From assembly GCA_902470765.1 (NCBI GenBank), contig CABRHW010000005.1, forward strand, positions 1 to 64,000: 64,000 nucleotides of DNA, in the 5' to 3' direction. The notes below the pieces were generated by a model. It saw only the letters and a program-made list of their open reading frames with translations. It had not been told where the DNA came from and searched no databases. Both the position numbers and the translations under genes were made by a program. Every line of letters starts with the position of its first letter. Position 1 is the stretch's first letter. The stretch comes from an uncultured Collinsella sp. GTDB lineage: Bacteria; Actinomycetota; Coriobacteriia; Coriobacteriales; Coriobacteriaceae. This document shows positions 35,719-44,221 of the stretch, piece by piece.

Positions 35719-35781
35719 TTGCGGTGGAATAGTTCCTGTTTGGCCCCTATTTTGCCGCAAACAGGAACTATTCCACCGCAA
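35719..35781. repeat. TTGCGGTG hairpin repeat, copy 2
   Basis: TTGCGGTGGAATAGTTCCTG and its exact inverse form a perfect stem of 24 bp including GTTTG. The inner block is GTTCCT instead of CGGTCT, fully compensated on the other arm. The same TTATAAAAGGGGCATCAG follows. It lies between the aldo-keto reductase stop and the Gfo-type start. Confidence 0.8.
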
Positions 35782-35796
35782 GTTATAAAAGGGGCA

Positions 35797-36984
35797 TCAG
35801 GAGCGCGTTTTGCAAAAGGCTTTAAGTGCGGCCGTTACGGGGCCAGGCTGGAAACGTCGGCACACATCATCGAGACGCTCGGGAATATCGATGTGCTGCG
35901 GGCAGTGACGTGCGCATTTGCCGCACTTGACGCAATTGCTCACCAGCTTGGGCTCGTTCGTCCGCACCGCGCTCGCCGTAAAGTATTGAGACAGCCCCGT
36001 AAACCAACTATGTGCGTAGCTCGCGTTGTAGGCACCAAAGCAGCCGGGAATATTGATGCCCTTGGGGCACGGCATGCAGTAACCGCACCCCGTACAGGGC
36101 ACGCGATTCGATTTCTCAAACTCTCCCAGCACACGTGCGATGGTATCGAGCTGCTCCGTCGTCATCGAATCCGACAGCGCACGATCCGCCAATGCCGCGT
36201 TCTCGTCCACCTGCGCGGTATCGGTCATGCCCGAAAGCAGCATCGTGACTTGAGGATGGTTCCACACCCACGAAAGGCCCCAAGCAGCCGGCGTCTTCAG
36301 GTACGGATCGCGTACGTCATCGAGCACGGCGCGGGCCCGCGGAGGCAGTTTGCCCGCCAGGCGTCCACCCAAAAGCGGTTCCATCACAAACACCGCGAGC
36401 CCGCGCTCGGCGGCTGCCATGAGTCCTGCCGTTCCCGCTTGGTATCGCTCTCCAGCGTAGTTGTACTGGATCTGGCAAAAGTCCCAGTCATACGCGTCAA
36501 GCATCGTGAGGAAGTCCGCCGCACTGCCGTGGTACGAAAAACCTATCTGGCGAATACGCCCCGCAGCCTTTTGGTGCGCAATCCAGTCCTCGATACCCAA
36601 CGCTACCACGCGCTCCCACTGCGCGGGCGAGGTGATGTTGTGCATGAGGTAGCAGTCGATATGGTCAGTCCGCAAACGGCGCAGCTGCTCGTCGAAGAAC
36701 CGATCGAAATCCTCTGCGCACTTGCACGAAGCGTGCGGCAACTTAGTCGCCAGCAACACCCGGTCACGCAGCCCCAAGCGCTCAAGTGAGGCGCCCACGC
36801 ATACCTCGTTACCGGGATAAAGATACGCGGTATCCAGATAATTAATCCCCTGCTCTACCGCACGGGAGATGATGGCATCGGCCGTCTTCGCATCGGGGTG
36901 CCCCGGCGCACCGGGAAACCTCATGCAGCCCAGACCCAGAGCGGATATTCGGTTACCACTTTTGGGGTCAACACGGTATTGCAC
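35797..36984 (-). CDS. aldo/keto reductase with C-terminal ferredoxin-like domain
   Basis: A 395-residue protein. The N-terminal barrel has ALGLGCMRFPG, NYLDTAYLYPGNE and the catalytic-type LATKLPHASCK. The C-terminus carries two 4Fe-4S motifs, CTGCGYCMPCPKGINIP and CVKCGKCARHCPQ. This Fe-S fused AKR group is widespread in anaerobes; substrate and electron partner are unknown. The GTG start follows GGGAGG; ATGs further upstream have weaker ribosome sites. Confidence 0.88.
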   Translation of the reverse strand: MQYRVDPKSGNRISALGLGCMRFPGAPGHPDAKTADAIISRAVEQGINYLDTAYLYPGNEVCVGASLERLGLRDRVLLATKLPHASCKCAEDFDRFFDEQLRRLRTDHIDCYLMHNITSPAQWERVVALGIEDWIAHQKAAGRIRQIGFSYHGSAADFLTMLDAYDWDFCQIQYNYAGERYQAGTAGLMAAAERGLAVFVMEPLLGGRLAGKLPPRARAVLDDVRDPYLKTPAAWGLSWVWNHPQVTMLLSGMTDTAQVDENAALADRALSDSMTTEQLDTIARVLGEFEKSNRVPCTGCGYCMPCPKGINIPGCFGAYNASYAHSWFTGLSQYFTASAVRTNEPKLVSNCVKCGKCARHCPQHIDIPERLDDVCRRFQPGPVTAALKAFCKTRS

Positions 36985-37147
36985 GGCCCCTCCCTTCGCC
37001 ATCAGCGCCCCGGCAAGGCGAAACACAATGGTCACGCCATCGAAACACATTGGAATCGCAATCGAGAACGTATCGTAACGTAGCAGAAATCGAGCCGTCA
37101 CGACACCGCTTTAACATCAGCAAAAAGCCCGATGAAAGGAGGCAAGC

Positions 37148-37342
37148 GTGACCACGCGTGAGGACGCCTACCTCTACCCCGGAGAGCAGTACATCCTCTC
37201 GGTCGACCGTTACCAGATCGAGGTCATGGACCATCTAGACGAGCTTCCCGCCACGGGCGCTGTCATCTTCTGCACCTTCCCCAAGGTCCGCGATGGCGTC
37301 GGATACCCCGCGCGCGTTTTTGCGGTCTGCCCCGCAGCGTAA
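37148..37342 (+). CDS. small protein of unknown function (64 aa)
   Basis: A 64-residue protein from a GTG with a very good AAAGGAGG upstream. It is acidic and beta-rich (LYPGEQYILSVDRYQIEVMD, then TGAVIFCTFPKVRDG), with no membrane span. It lies alone between divergent and same-strand genes and is followed by a terminator 72 bp later, which supports a real transcript. No family recognised. Confidence 0.6.
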   Translation: MTTREDAYLYPGEQYILSVDRYQIEVMDHLDELPATGAVIFCTFPKVRDGVGYPARVFAVCPAA

Positions 37343-37414
37343 GCTCCACGCGTCCATTCATTTAAAAATCGCCACCCTGCATGCACAAGGTGCGCTGGCG
37401 GCATACAATCCATC

Positions 37415-37443
37415 AGGCGCCCCTTACGCGGGCGCCTTTTATA
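37415..37443 (+). terminator. intrinsic terminator
   Basis: AGGCGCCC-CTTACGC-GGGCGCCT followed by TTT. It ends the small gene, or acts as a leader terminator before panE. Confidence 0.8.
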
Positions 37444-37459
37444 TGGGGAGATAATTCAC

Positions 37460-38374
37460 ATGCAGATCAACAAGGTCACCTTTATCGGCAAGGGCGGCGT
37501 CGGGCTACTCTACGGCAGTATGATCGCCCAGGCACTCGGCAACGACGCCGTCGAATACGTTATGGATGACGCCCGTTTTGAGCGTCACGCGGGCGATGCG
37601 CTCACCGTCAATGGCAAGCCCTGTGCGCTCAAGTCCGTCCGCGCCAGCGAGGCAACGCCCGCCGATCTGGTCATTCTCACGGTCAAGACGACTGGACTCA
37701 ACCAAGCACTCAAGACTATGGAGCGCGTCGTGGGACCCAATACGCTCATCGCCTCGCTGTGCAACGGCATTACGAGCGAGCAAAAGATTGCCGAGCGCTT
37801 TGGCTGGGAGCATACCGTTCTTGGTATTTGCCAGGGCATGGACGCCGTGTTCCTCAACGGAGAGCTCACCTTTACCAATGCGGGCGAAATCCGCTTTGGC
37901 GCGGCGGCCGGCACCGAGCTCGCAACCGTCACCGCCATCGACGAGCTCTACACGCGCTGCGGCATCGCCCATACCGTCGAGAGCGACGTTGCGCACCGCA
38001 TGTGGGCCAAACTCATGCTCAACGACGGCATCAACCAGACGTGCATGGCCTACGGCGGGACCTACGGAAGCGCCACGGAGCCGGGCTCCGAGCAGCGTCG
38101 CTGCTTTGTTTCTGCCATGCGCGAAACGCTTGCGGTCGCCAACGCCGAGGGCATTGAGCTGACCGAGGCAGACCTGACGCAGATGGTGCACCTCATCGAG
38201 GGAATCGACCCCACCGGTATGCCCTCGATGGCGCAGGACCGCATCGCGCAACGAAAAACCGAAGTCGAGGAGTTCGCGGGCACCATTTGCCGCCTGGCCG
38301 TCAAACACGATATCCAAGTGCCGCAAAACGATTGGCTCTATCAGCGCATCCGCGATATCGAGAAAAGCTGGTAG
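37460..38374 (+). CDS. ketopantoate reductase family protein (PanE/ApbA)
   Basis: A 304-residue NADP-dependent 2-dehydropantoate 2-reductase-like protein: FIGKGGVGLLYGSMIAQ (nucleotide loop, with Lys in place of the usual small residue), VILTVKTTGLNQAL, SLCNGITSEQKI and HRMWAKLMLNDGINQTC with the catalytic Lys and Asn. It may make pantoate for coenzyme A; no panB or panC is near, so a related 2-keto acid is possible. GGGGAG precedes the ATG. Confidence 0.85.
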   Translation: MQINKVTFIGKGGVGLLYGSMIAQALGNDAVEYVMDDARFERHAGDALTVNGKPCALKSVRASEATPADLVILTVKTTGLNQALKTMERVVGPNTLIASLCNGITSEQKIAERFGWEHTVLGICQGMDAVFLNGELTFTNAGEIRFGAAAGTELATVTAIDELYTRCGIAHTVESDVAHRMWAKLMLNDGINQTCMAYGGTYGSATEPGSEQRRCFVSAMRETLAVANAEGIELTEADLTQMVHLIEGIDPTGMPSMAQDRIAQRKTEVEEFAGTICRLAVKHDIQVPQNDWLYQRIRDIEKSW

Positions 38375-38407
38375 CGCCCGGCTCACCACGTCAACAGGCT
38401 CAACAGC

Positions 38408-38447
38408 AAAGCCGCCACAAGGAGCACTCCCCTTACGGCGGCTTTCA
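38408..38447. terminator. terminator between convergent genes
   Basis: AAAGCCGCC and GGCGGCTTT form the outer stem, with AAGG/CCTT inside. It ends the panE-like gene and may also serve the small leftward gene. Confidence 0.75.
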
Positions 38448-38482
38448 TCTTCATCTATAACCAGTAGTCGATGTCCCGACGG

Positions 38483-38689
38483 TTAGAGCTGCGACTCCGA
38501 CGCCTGGTCCTCATCGTCGCGACAAAGGACTACACCCGCACTTCCCAGCAGTGCGGCCGCGACCAACGCACTGACCACGATAGAGGCGGCCCCACAAGAC
38601 CCCTGCATGCCCGCAACGAGCGCGGCCGTAGGACCAAGGCAGCCAAGCACCAATGCGACGGCGGCAATGGCAATATCTCGAGCGTTCAC
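38483..38689 (-). CDS. small membrane protein (68 aa)
   Basis: A 68-residue protein with two membrane spans (IAIAAVALVLGCLGPTAALV and IVVSALVAAALLGSAGVVL) joined by a short loop and ending in an acidic tail (RDDEDQASESQL). It starts with GTG and has a GGAGG 10 nt upstream, a rather long spacing. Function unknown. It may be a stand-alone gene, given the terminator to its left. Confidence 0.5.
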   Translation of the reverse strand: MNARDIAIAAVALVLGCLGPTAALVAGMQGSCGAASIVVSALVAAALLGSAGVVLCRDDEDQASESQL

Positions 38690-38875
38690 AAGACCACTTC
38701 CTCCACGAGAAAGACCTTATTTCTCATGAACTAGTGTGCCCCGCGCCCATATGCGCGACGTACCGTCACGGTAAGGGCTCTGTTAGCTCAAACGCATACA
38801 TAGAACGGGCGTCCTTACGTTGCCCTAAAGCTCGGTAAAGACGCCCATCCGCCAAATATCCGTGATGCAGAAAAA

Positions 38876-39652
38876 TTACCAGCCAGTGTAGTAGTCGGTG
38901 GTTCCGGCTGCGCAGCCGGAGTCATAGACCTTGCACTCGCCCTTGGATCCGGTAAACGTGGAGCCCTGAGCCTTATCGCCCGCGGCCACGACGTAGTAAC
39001 CATCGGAATCGCGCCAAAAGCCCTCGGAATCCTGGGTCCACTCGCCCGTGCGGTGGTGATACAACACGTTGCTGCTGTAATAAGTCTCGCGGCGGCCGTT
39101 ATAGTTATTGACGCCGCTCGAACGCGTCAGGCCCGAGCCGTTCGCGTAATACGCAGCAGACGCGTAAGACGAGCCGGAGCCGGCGTTGCAATACGAAGCC
39201 TGAACGGCCTCAGCGGCCTCGGCTTCGGCTGCGGCAGCCTCGAGCGCCTCGCGCTTGGCATCCTCAAGCGTAGAGCGAAGCTCGTCGAGCTCGGTCGACT
39301 TGGCGTCGACCTCCCCCATCGTCAACAGGCTACCCGCACCGTCGATGCAGCCCTGCAACACAGCGCGCTCGTCATCGGTAGCATAGTCGCCATACATATT
39401 CATAATGATCTGAGCGCGCATCTCCAGGGAATCGCGCTTTGCCCCCATCGAGGCGTTCCACTCCTGCATAGAGCCATAACCGTCGCCGCGGTAGTCGACG
39501 GGCTGCACCAGCGTCGCCTCGGACGGCGTAGATCCAACCGTATCGGATAGTGTTGCCGCGTGGGCATCAGTTGCGCCGGCGCCCGCCAAAAGTGCCACGG
39601 TCAGAGCGGCGGAAAGGGCGGCGGCTTTCGGTTTTCGTGAATCGATCCTCAT
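38876..39652 (-). CDS. secreted protein with coiled-coil and Tyr-rich C-terminus
   Basis: A 258-residue exported protein. A signal peptide (KAAALSAALTVALLAGAGAT, cleavage near AHA-A) precedes a region of mixed charge, then an Ala/Glu-rich helix (REALEAAAAEAEAAEAVQAS), and a C-terminal part rich in Tyr, Ser and Gly with three Cys and an YYTGW end. The repeated W/Y-rich segments (EWTQDSEGFWRDSDGYYVV) suggest a wall- or surface-binding domain. Family not recognised. GGAGG lies 11 nt upstream of the ATG. Confidence 0.65.
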   Translation of the reverse strand: MRIDSRKPKAAALSAALTVALLAGAGATDAHAATLSDTVGSTPSEATLVQPVDYRGDGYGSMQEWNASMGAKRDSLEMRAQIIMNMYGDYATDDERAVLQGCIDGAGSLLTMGEVDAKSTELDELRSTLEDAKREALEAAAAEAEAAEAVQASYCNAGSGSSYASAAYYANGSGLTRSSGVNNYNGRRETYYSSNVLYHHRTGEWTQDSEGFWRDSDGYYVVAAGDKAQGSTFTGSKGECKVYDSGCAAGTTDYYTGW

Positions 39653-39863
39653 GTAGCTGGAAACCTCCGTAGTGCGTTTTTGCTGCGTTTGAGCTGCGTG
39701 TGATTCGATCGCGCTGCATAGTACCCCGAGTAAATCGCGACCTGCGGTTTTACTCAAAAGGCGCACGTCAATTGCGTAAAACTCACATCCTCTCAACAGG
39801 AGTTTTCCACATCTCGATTGCATAAAGCATGCCAAAAACCCTGTAACAGCGCCCTTCCTATGC

Positions 39864-39904
39864 AAAAAAGGCGCCTGTGCAACCATTGTTCGCACAGGCG
39901 CCTT
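39864..39904 (-). terminator. strong terminator of metY
   Basis: Leftward AAGGCGCCTGTGC with its exact inverse and an 11-nt loop, running into TTTTTT. It lies 60 bp after the metY stop. Confidence 0.93.
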
Positions 39905-39964
39905 GAGCAGGCATTTTATGCAGTTATACCTATCGAGTCGCAAGGGGTCCTTGCACAAGTCGCC

Positions 39965-41275
39965 TTACTCGTCCAGCGCGGCGAAGGCCTGCTTCAGATC
40001 CCAAATGATGTCCTCGGCGTTCTCGGTACCGATGGAAAGACGGATCGTGGAGGACGTGATGTTCTGCTCGGCGAGCTCCTCGGCAGAGAGCTGGGAGTGC
40101 GTGGTGGTAGCCGGGTGCACGACGAGCGACTTGACGTCGGCCACGTTGGCGAGCAGCGAGAAGACCTGCAGATGATCGATGAACTTCCAAGCCGCCTCCT
40201 GGCCGCCCTTAATCTCAAAGGTAAAGATCGAGGCACCGCCGTTGGGGAAATACTTCTGATAGAGCTCGTGATCGGGGTGCTCAGGCAGGCTCGGGTGGTT
40301 TACCTTGGCGACGTGGCTGTCACCAGCCAGGAACTCAACGACCTTCTTGGTGTTCTCGACATGACGGTCAACGCGCAGCGACAGAGTCTCGGTGCCCTGG
40401 AGCAGGACCCAGGCGTTGAACGGGCTGATGCAGGCGCCCTCGTCACGCAGCAGGATAGCGCGAACATAGGTTGCGAAGGCGGCGGGACCGGCAGCCTCGG
40501 CAAACGAAACACCGTGGTAGGAGGGGTTGGGCTCGGCGATCTGGGCGTACTTGCCGCTCGCCTTCCAATCGAAGTTACCGCCGTCGACGATCACACCACC
40601 CAGCGAGGTGCCGTGGCCGCCGATGAACTTGGTTGCGGAGTGGACGACGATGTTGGCACCATGCTCCAGCGGACGGAACAGATACGGGGTGCCGAAGGTG
40701 TTGTCGACGACAACCGGTAAACCGTGCTTCTTGGCGATCTCGGAGATGGCGTCGATGTTGGGGATGTCGGAGTTGGGGTTGCCGAGCGTCTCGAGGTAGA
40801 TGACCGTGGTGTTGTCCTTGATGGCGCCCTCGACCTCGTCCAGGTTGTGGGCATCGACGAAGGTGGTCTCGACGCCAAACTGGGAGAGCGTATGCTCCAG
40901 CAGGTTGTAGGAGCCACCGTAGATGGTCTTCTGAGCCACCACGTGGTCACCGGCCTGGGCAAGAGCCTGCAGGGTATAGGTGATGGCAGCAGCACCGGAG
41001 GCGACGGCAAGACCTGCCACACCACCCTCGAGTGCGGCGATACGGTCCTCGAAGACGCCCTGGGTGGAGTTGGTCAGACGGCCGTAGATGTTACCGGCGT
41101 CGGCAAGACCAAAGCGATCGGCGGCGTGCTGGGAGTTGCGGAACACATAGCTCGTGGTCTGGTAGATAGGCACGGCGCGGGAGTCGGATGCGGGATCGGC
41201 GCTCTCCTGGCCAACGTGAAGCTGCAGGGTATCGAAACCAAAGGTGTGCTCGGGGTTGTTGATGAACTGGCTCAT
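39965..41275 (-). CDS. metY: O-acetylhomoserine sulfhydrylase (MetY-type)
   Basis: A 436-residue PLP enzyme of the Cys/Met metabolism family: TLQLHVGQESADPASDSRAV near the start, then PIYQTTSYVF, YGRLTNSTQGVFEDRIAALE, and HSATKFIGGHGTSLGGVIVD with the PLP Lys. The length and the ASKYF-type insert typical of MetY separate it from MetB and MetC. It makes homocysteine (or cysteine) from O-acetylhomoserine and sulfide. It has a promoter, a LysR-type operator and a Cys-containing leader peptide upstream, and a divergent LysR gene. Confidence 0.93.
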   Translation of the reverse strand: MSQFINNPEHTFGFDTLQLHVGQESADPASDSRAVPIYQTTSYVFRNSQHAADRFGLADAGNIYGRLTNSTQGVFEDRIAALEGGVAGLAVASGAAAITYTLQALAQAGDHVVAQKTIYGGSYNLLEHTLSQFGVETTFVDAHNLDEVEGAIKDNTTVIYLETLGNPNSDIPNIDAISEIAKKHGLPVVVDNTFGTPYLFRPLEHGANIVVHSATKFIGGHGTSLGGVIVDGGNFDWKASGKYAQIAEPNPSYHGVSFAEAAGPAAFATYVRAILLRDEGACISPFNAWVLLQGTETLSLRVDRHVENTKKVVEFLAGDSHVAKVNHPSLPEHPDHELYQKYFPNGGASIFTFEIKGGQEAAWKFIDHLQVFSLLANVADVKSLVVHPATTTHSQLSAEELAEQNITSSTIRLSIGTENAEDIIWDLKQAFAALDE

Positions 41276-41337
41276 GATGATCTCCTTGATCGAACAAAAG
41301 TTAATAAATTAGAGAGAAGTAAGTCGCTGTCTCCTGA

Positions 41338-41391
41338 TCACGCCGACGGGCGCAAACAGGAGCCCGGCATTCGTCTTGGTAAGCAATTCAT
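41338..41391 (-). CDS. 17-residue leader peptide upstream of metY
   Basis: An ATG seven bases after a perfect AAAGGAGG opens MNCLPRRMPGSCLRPSA, containing two Cys and two Met codons, in the 5' leader of metY. Overlapping it, GGAG..CCCG..CAT can pair with ATG..CGGG..CTCC around the leader's own ribosome site, and CTCCTG inside the leader can pair with CAGGAG just after it, or with the AAGGAG of metY. This is the layout of translation-dependent attenuation by Cys or Met supply. No homolog can be checked here. Confidence 0.55.
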   Translation of the reverse strand: MNCLPRRMPGSCLRPSA

Positions 41392-41459
41392 ATGCGGGCC
41401 TCCTTTCGCATCCCGGTTCCGTGGTTGGCTTAATTACCTACCGCCTTTGTGTGTTTTGA

Positions 41460-41488
41460 ATAGTACGGGCATTGCTTCGCTCGGTCAA
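41460..41488 (-). promoter_or_regulatory. metY promoter
   Basis: Leftward TTGACC (41483-41488), 17-nt spacer, TACTAT (41460-41465). The transcript would carry a leader of about 180 nt. Confidence 0.75.
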
Positions 41489-41507
41489 TCACTTAAAAGC
41501 GCTAACC

Positions 41508-41530
41508 TGTTATCGGTTTTTTAGATAACA
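41508..41530. promoter_or_regulatory. LysR-type operator between metY and its divergent regulator
   Basis: TGTTATC-N9-GATAACA is a perfect 7+7 dyad with the ATC-N9-GAT core of LysR recognition sites. Its centre is about 65 bp upstream of the predicted metY start, the classic activator position, and 31 bp before the regulator's ATG. Confidence 0.75.
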
Positions 41531-41549
41531 ATCGAAAGGACGGATGCCG

Positions 41550-42452
41550 ATGACCCTCCAGCAGCTTCGCTTTCTTATCGCCGTGGCAGAGTCCGGTTCG
41601 ATCAACGCCGCAGCTCAGCGCCTCTATACCGCACAGTCCAATATCTCCAACGCCGTCAAAAGCCTGGAACAGGAACTCCATATCGAAATCTTTACGCGCT
41701 CTAGCCGCGGTGTTGCACTCACCAACGACGGCACCGAGCTTTTGGGTTATGCACGCCAGGTCGTAGAGCAGGCCGACATGCTCGAGGCCCGCTACGAGGA
41801 CGGCGGTACACCTCAGGCCCGCCTTGCCATCTCGGCCCAACACTACGCGTTTTCGGTCGAGGCCTTTGTCAACGTAGTCGAGCGCTGCCGCGACAGCAAG
41901 TTCGAGTTCATCATGCGCGAGACCACCACATCGCAGATCATCGATGACGTCCGCGCATTTCGCAGCGACATCGGCATCCTCTATCTGGACGACTTTAACG
42001 CCCGCGTTCTGCAGAAGGCCTTCGCCGATGCCCGCGCAAGCTTCCATCCCCTATTCGACGCGACGGTCCACGTATTCGTCAGCGAGCGCCACCCGCTCGC
42101 ACGCCGCCCTCAGCTGTCCCTTGCCGACCTCACGCCCTATACGCGCTACAGCTTTGAGCAGGGAACCTCAAACTCCTTCTATTACGCCGAGGAACCTTTT
42201 AGCTATATCCCTTGCGACCGCAACATACGAATCTCGGACCGCGGAACACTTACTAACTTACTTATCACGTCGAACGGTTACACCCTGTCGACTGGTGTCC
42301 TCTCCAATGAAATGCAATGGGGTATGGCATCGATCCCGTTAGCAGACGCCCCAACGATGCACGTAGGCTATATCATGCACGACGAGCGCAAGCCCTCTCC
42401 CCTCTTGCAGCAATACCTCGACGAGCTCAACCGCATCATCCACGCCAACTAA
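41550..42452 (+). CDS. LysR-family transcriptional regulator
   Basis: A 300-residue LTTR: the N-terminal helix-turn-helix (QLRFLIAVAESGSINAAAQR, TAQSNISNAVKSLEQEL) and a periplasmic-binding-like effector domain. It is divergent from metY with an ATC-N9-GAT dyad between, so it probably activates metY and represses itself; O-acetylserine or O-acetylhomoserine would be natural effectors (inference from CysB/MetR-type regulators). AAAGGA is 9 nt before the chosen ATG; another ATG two codons upstream is closer to it. Confidence 0.9.
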   Translation: MTLQQLRFLIAVAESGSINAAAQRLYTAQSNISNAVKSLEQELHIEIFTRSSRGVALTNDGTELLGYARQVVEQADMLEARYEDGGTPQARLAISAQHYAFSVEAFVNVVERCRDSKFEFIMRETTTSQIIDDVRAFRSDIGILYLDDFNARVLQKAFADARASFHPLFDATVHVFVSERHPLARRPQLSLADLTPYTRYSFEQGTSNSFYYAEEPFSYIPCDRNIRISDRGTLTNLLITSNGYTLSTGVLSNEMQWGMASIPLADAPTMHVGYIMHDERKPSPLLQQYLDELNRIIHAN

Positions 42453-42551
42453 CCGTCGGAAGACGGGGTAGAAATCGTAGATTGCTAGCCCCCAGCGGGC
42501 ATGGCGCTACAATGGTCACTCGCACGAAACGTACCCAACGAAAGGAACCAT

Positions 42552-43037
42552 GTGAAGGTCATCATCTATACCGACGGCTCGGCCCGATCAAATCCGGGAC
42601 GCGGCGGCTACGGCGCCGTGCTCAAATACACCAACCCCGCCGGCAAGACCTTCACCTCCGAGCTTTCGCGCGGCTACGCCAAGACCACCAACAACCGCAT
42701 GGAGCTCATGGCCGTTATCGTGGCGCTCGAGGCACTCAACCGCCCCTGCGACGTCGAAGTCCATTCCGATTCGCAGTACGTCGTCAACGCCTTCAACAAG
42801 CACTGGATCGACGGCTGGAAAAAACGCGGCTGGAAGACTGCCAACAAACAGCCCGTCAAGAACCGCGACCTGTGGGAGCGCCTGCTCACCGCAAAGAGCA
42901 AGCACAAAGTGGAGTTCATCTGGGTTAAAGGCCATGCCGGCCATGAGCTCAACGAGCGCTGCGACGAGCTTGCCACCACGGCGGCCGACGGCAGCAACCT
43001 CGATATCGACGCCGGCTTTAACGAGAGCGACCTGTAA
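42552..43037 (+). CDS. rnhA: ribonuclease HI
   Basis: A 161-residue RNase H1 with the DEDD carboxylates readable: IYTDGSARSNPGRGGYG, NNRMELMAVIVALE, VHSDSQYVVNAF and ERCDELAT. It removes RNA from RNA-DNA hybrids. The GTG start comes 5 nt after AAAGGA and overlaps an out-of-frame ATG. The basic WKKRGWKTANKQPVKNRDLW handle is present. It is followed 75 bp later by a Gfo-type gene. Confidence 0.95.
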   Translation: MKVIIYTDGSARSNPGRGGYGAVLKYTNPAGKTFTSELSRGYAKTTNNRMELMAVIVALEALNRPCDVEVHSDSQYVVNAFNKHWIDGWKKRGWKTANKQPVKNRDLWERLLTAKSKHKVEFIWVKGHAGHELNERCDELATTAADGSNLDIDAGFNESDL

Positions 43038-43112
43038 CGGCGTTTTCGCACGCTATTTCCTGTCCCCTCGCGCTACACTCATCCTGTAAACCGAACAGCA
43101 CGAGGGGGATAC

Positions 43113-44219
43113 ATGCTGCGTATAGCGACCATCGGCACATCCATGATTACCGACGACTTTATCCAGGTCGTCAACGCCAACGACCAAGCCGCGTTCGTGG
43201 GCACGCTCTCGCGCGATGCGGATCGCGGCGCCGCCTTCACCGCTAAGCATGGTGGCGAGCGTAACTTCACCGCGCTTGACGAGCTTGCGTCCGCTGCCGA
43301 CGTCGACGCCGTCTACATCGGCAGCCCCAATGCGCTCCACTACGAGCAGGCTCTCGCCTGTATCGCCGGCGGCAAGCACGTTATCGTCGAAAAGCCTTTT
43401 TGTGCCACCGAGGCACAGGCGTTCGAGGTCTTTCGCGCAGCCGAGGCGGCGGGCGTCGTAGCCCTCGAGGCCATGCGCCCCCTCCACGATCCCGCCTTCC
43501 ACGCCATCGAGGACGCCCTGGGCGAGATCGCCCCCATCCGCCGCGCCTCATTGCGCTTTGGCAAGTATTCCTCGCGCTACAACGAGATTCTCGCGGGACG
43601 CGCCACCAATATCTTCGACTGCAACATGGCATCGGGTTCCCTCATGGATATTGGCGTCTACACCGTCGAGCCCATGGTCGAGATCTTCGGCATGCCCTCC
43701 GGCCTTACGAGCATGGCTACTCTGCTCGACCCCACCACGCAAGAGCTCACCCATGGCCCCATCGATGGCTGCGGTTCCATCCTCGCCAGTTATGGCGGAG
43801 GCCGCATCTCCGTCGAGCTCGCGCACTCCAAAATTACGAATGACCTGCTGCCCTCGCAGATCGAAGGCGAGCGTGGCACTATCCAGATCGACCATCTGTC
43901 CACGCCCCGCAACGTCCGCATCGACTATCGCGGCGACGTCGTACGCGGCTCGGCGACCGAGGCACCGCGCGAACAGGGCGAGAACGGCCACGTGCTCGAC
44001 CTGCCCAAATCGAGCAACACTATGGAATACGAACTCACAGACTTTATCACCGCCATCGGCGGCATCGATAACGTTAAGGAAGAGATTTGGGAGACCCCGG
44101 CGGGACGCCACGAGCTTGGCCACTACCGCGATGTCACGCTCGTCTCGCTGCGCATCATGGATGCCGTGCGCCAGCAGGCCGGCATAACCTTCCCGGCCGA
44201 CGCAGGCAAGCAGGCATAG
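43113..44219 (+). CDS. Gfo/Idh/MocA family oxidoreductase
   Basis: A 368-residue dehydrogenase with IATIGTSMITDDFI in place of the usual GxGxxG, AVYIGSPNALHYEQA, VEKPFCATEAQA with the catalytic Lys, and GSLMDIGVYTVEPMVEIFG. The altered nucleotide loop (GTS) is seen in some family members. Substrate unknown. The acylphosphatase gene begins 2 bp after the stop, so both share a transcript. Confidence 0.85.
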   Translation: MLRIATIGTSMITDDFIQVVNANDQAAFVGTLSRDADRGAAFTAKHGGERNFTALDELASAADVDAVYIGSPNALHYEQALACIAGGKHVIVEKPFCATEAQAFEVFRAAEAAGVVALEAMRPLHDPAFHAIEDALGEIAPIRRASLRFGKYSSRYNEILAGRATNIFDCNMASGSLMDIGVYTVEPMVEIFGMPSGLTSMATLLDPTTQELTHGPIDGCGSILASYGGGRISVELAHSKITNDLLPSQIEGERGTIQIDHLSTPRNVRIDYRGDVVRGSATEAPREQGENGHVLDLPKSSNTMEYELTDFITAIGGIDNVKEEIWETPAGRHELGHYRDVTLVSLRIMDAVRQQAGITFPADAGKQA

Positions 44220-44221
44220 CG

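Noticed and set aside
41276..41459. SAM or S-box riboswitch in the metY leader
   Set aside because: The leader is too short and lacks the conserved multi-helix core; a translated leader peptide explains it better.
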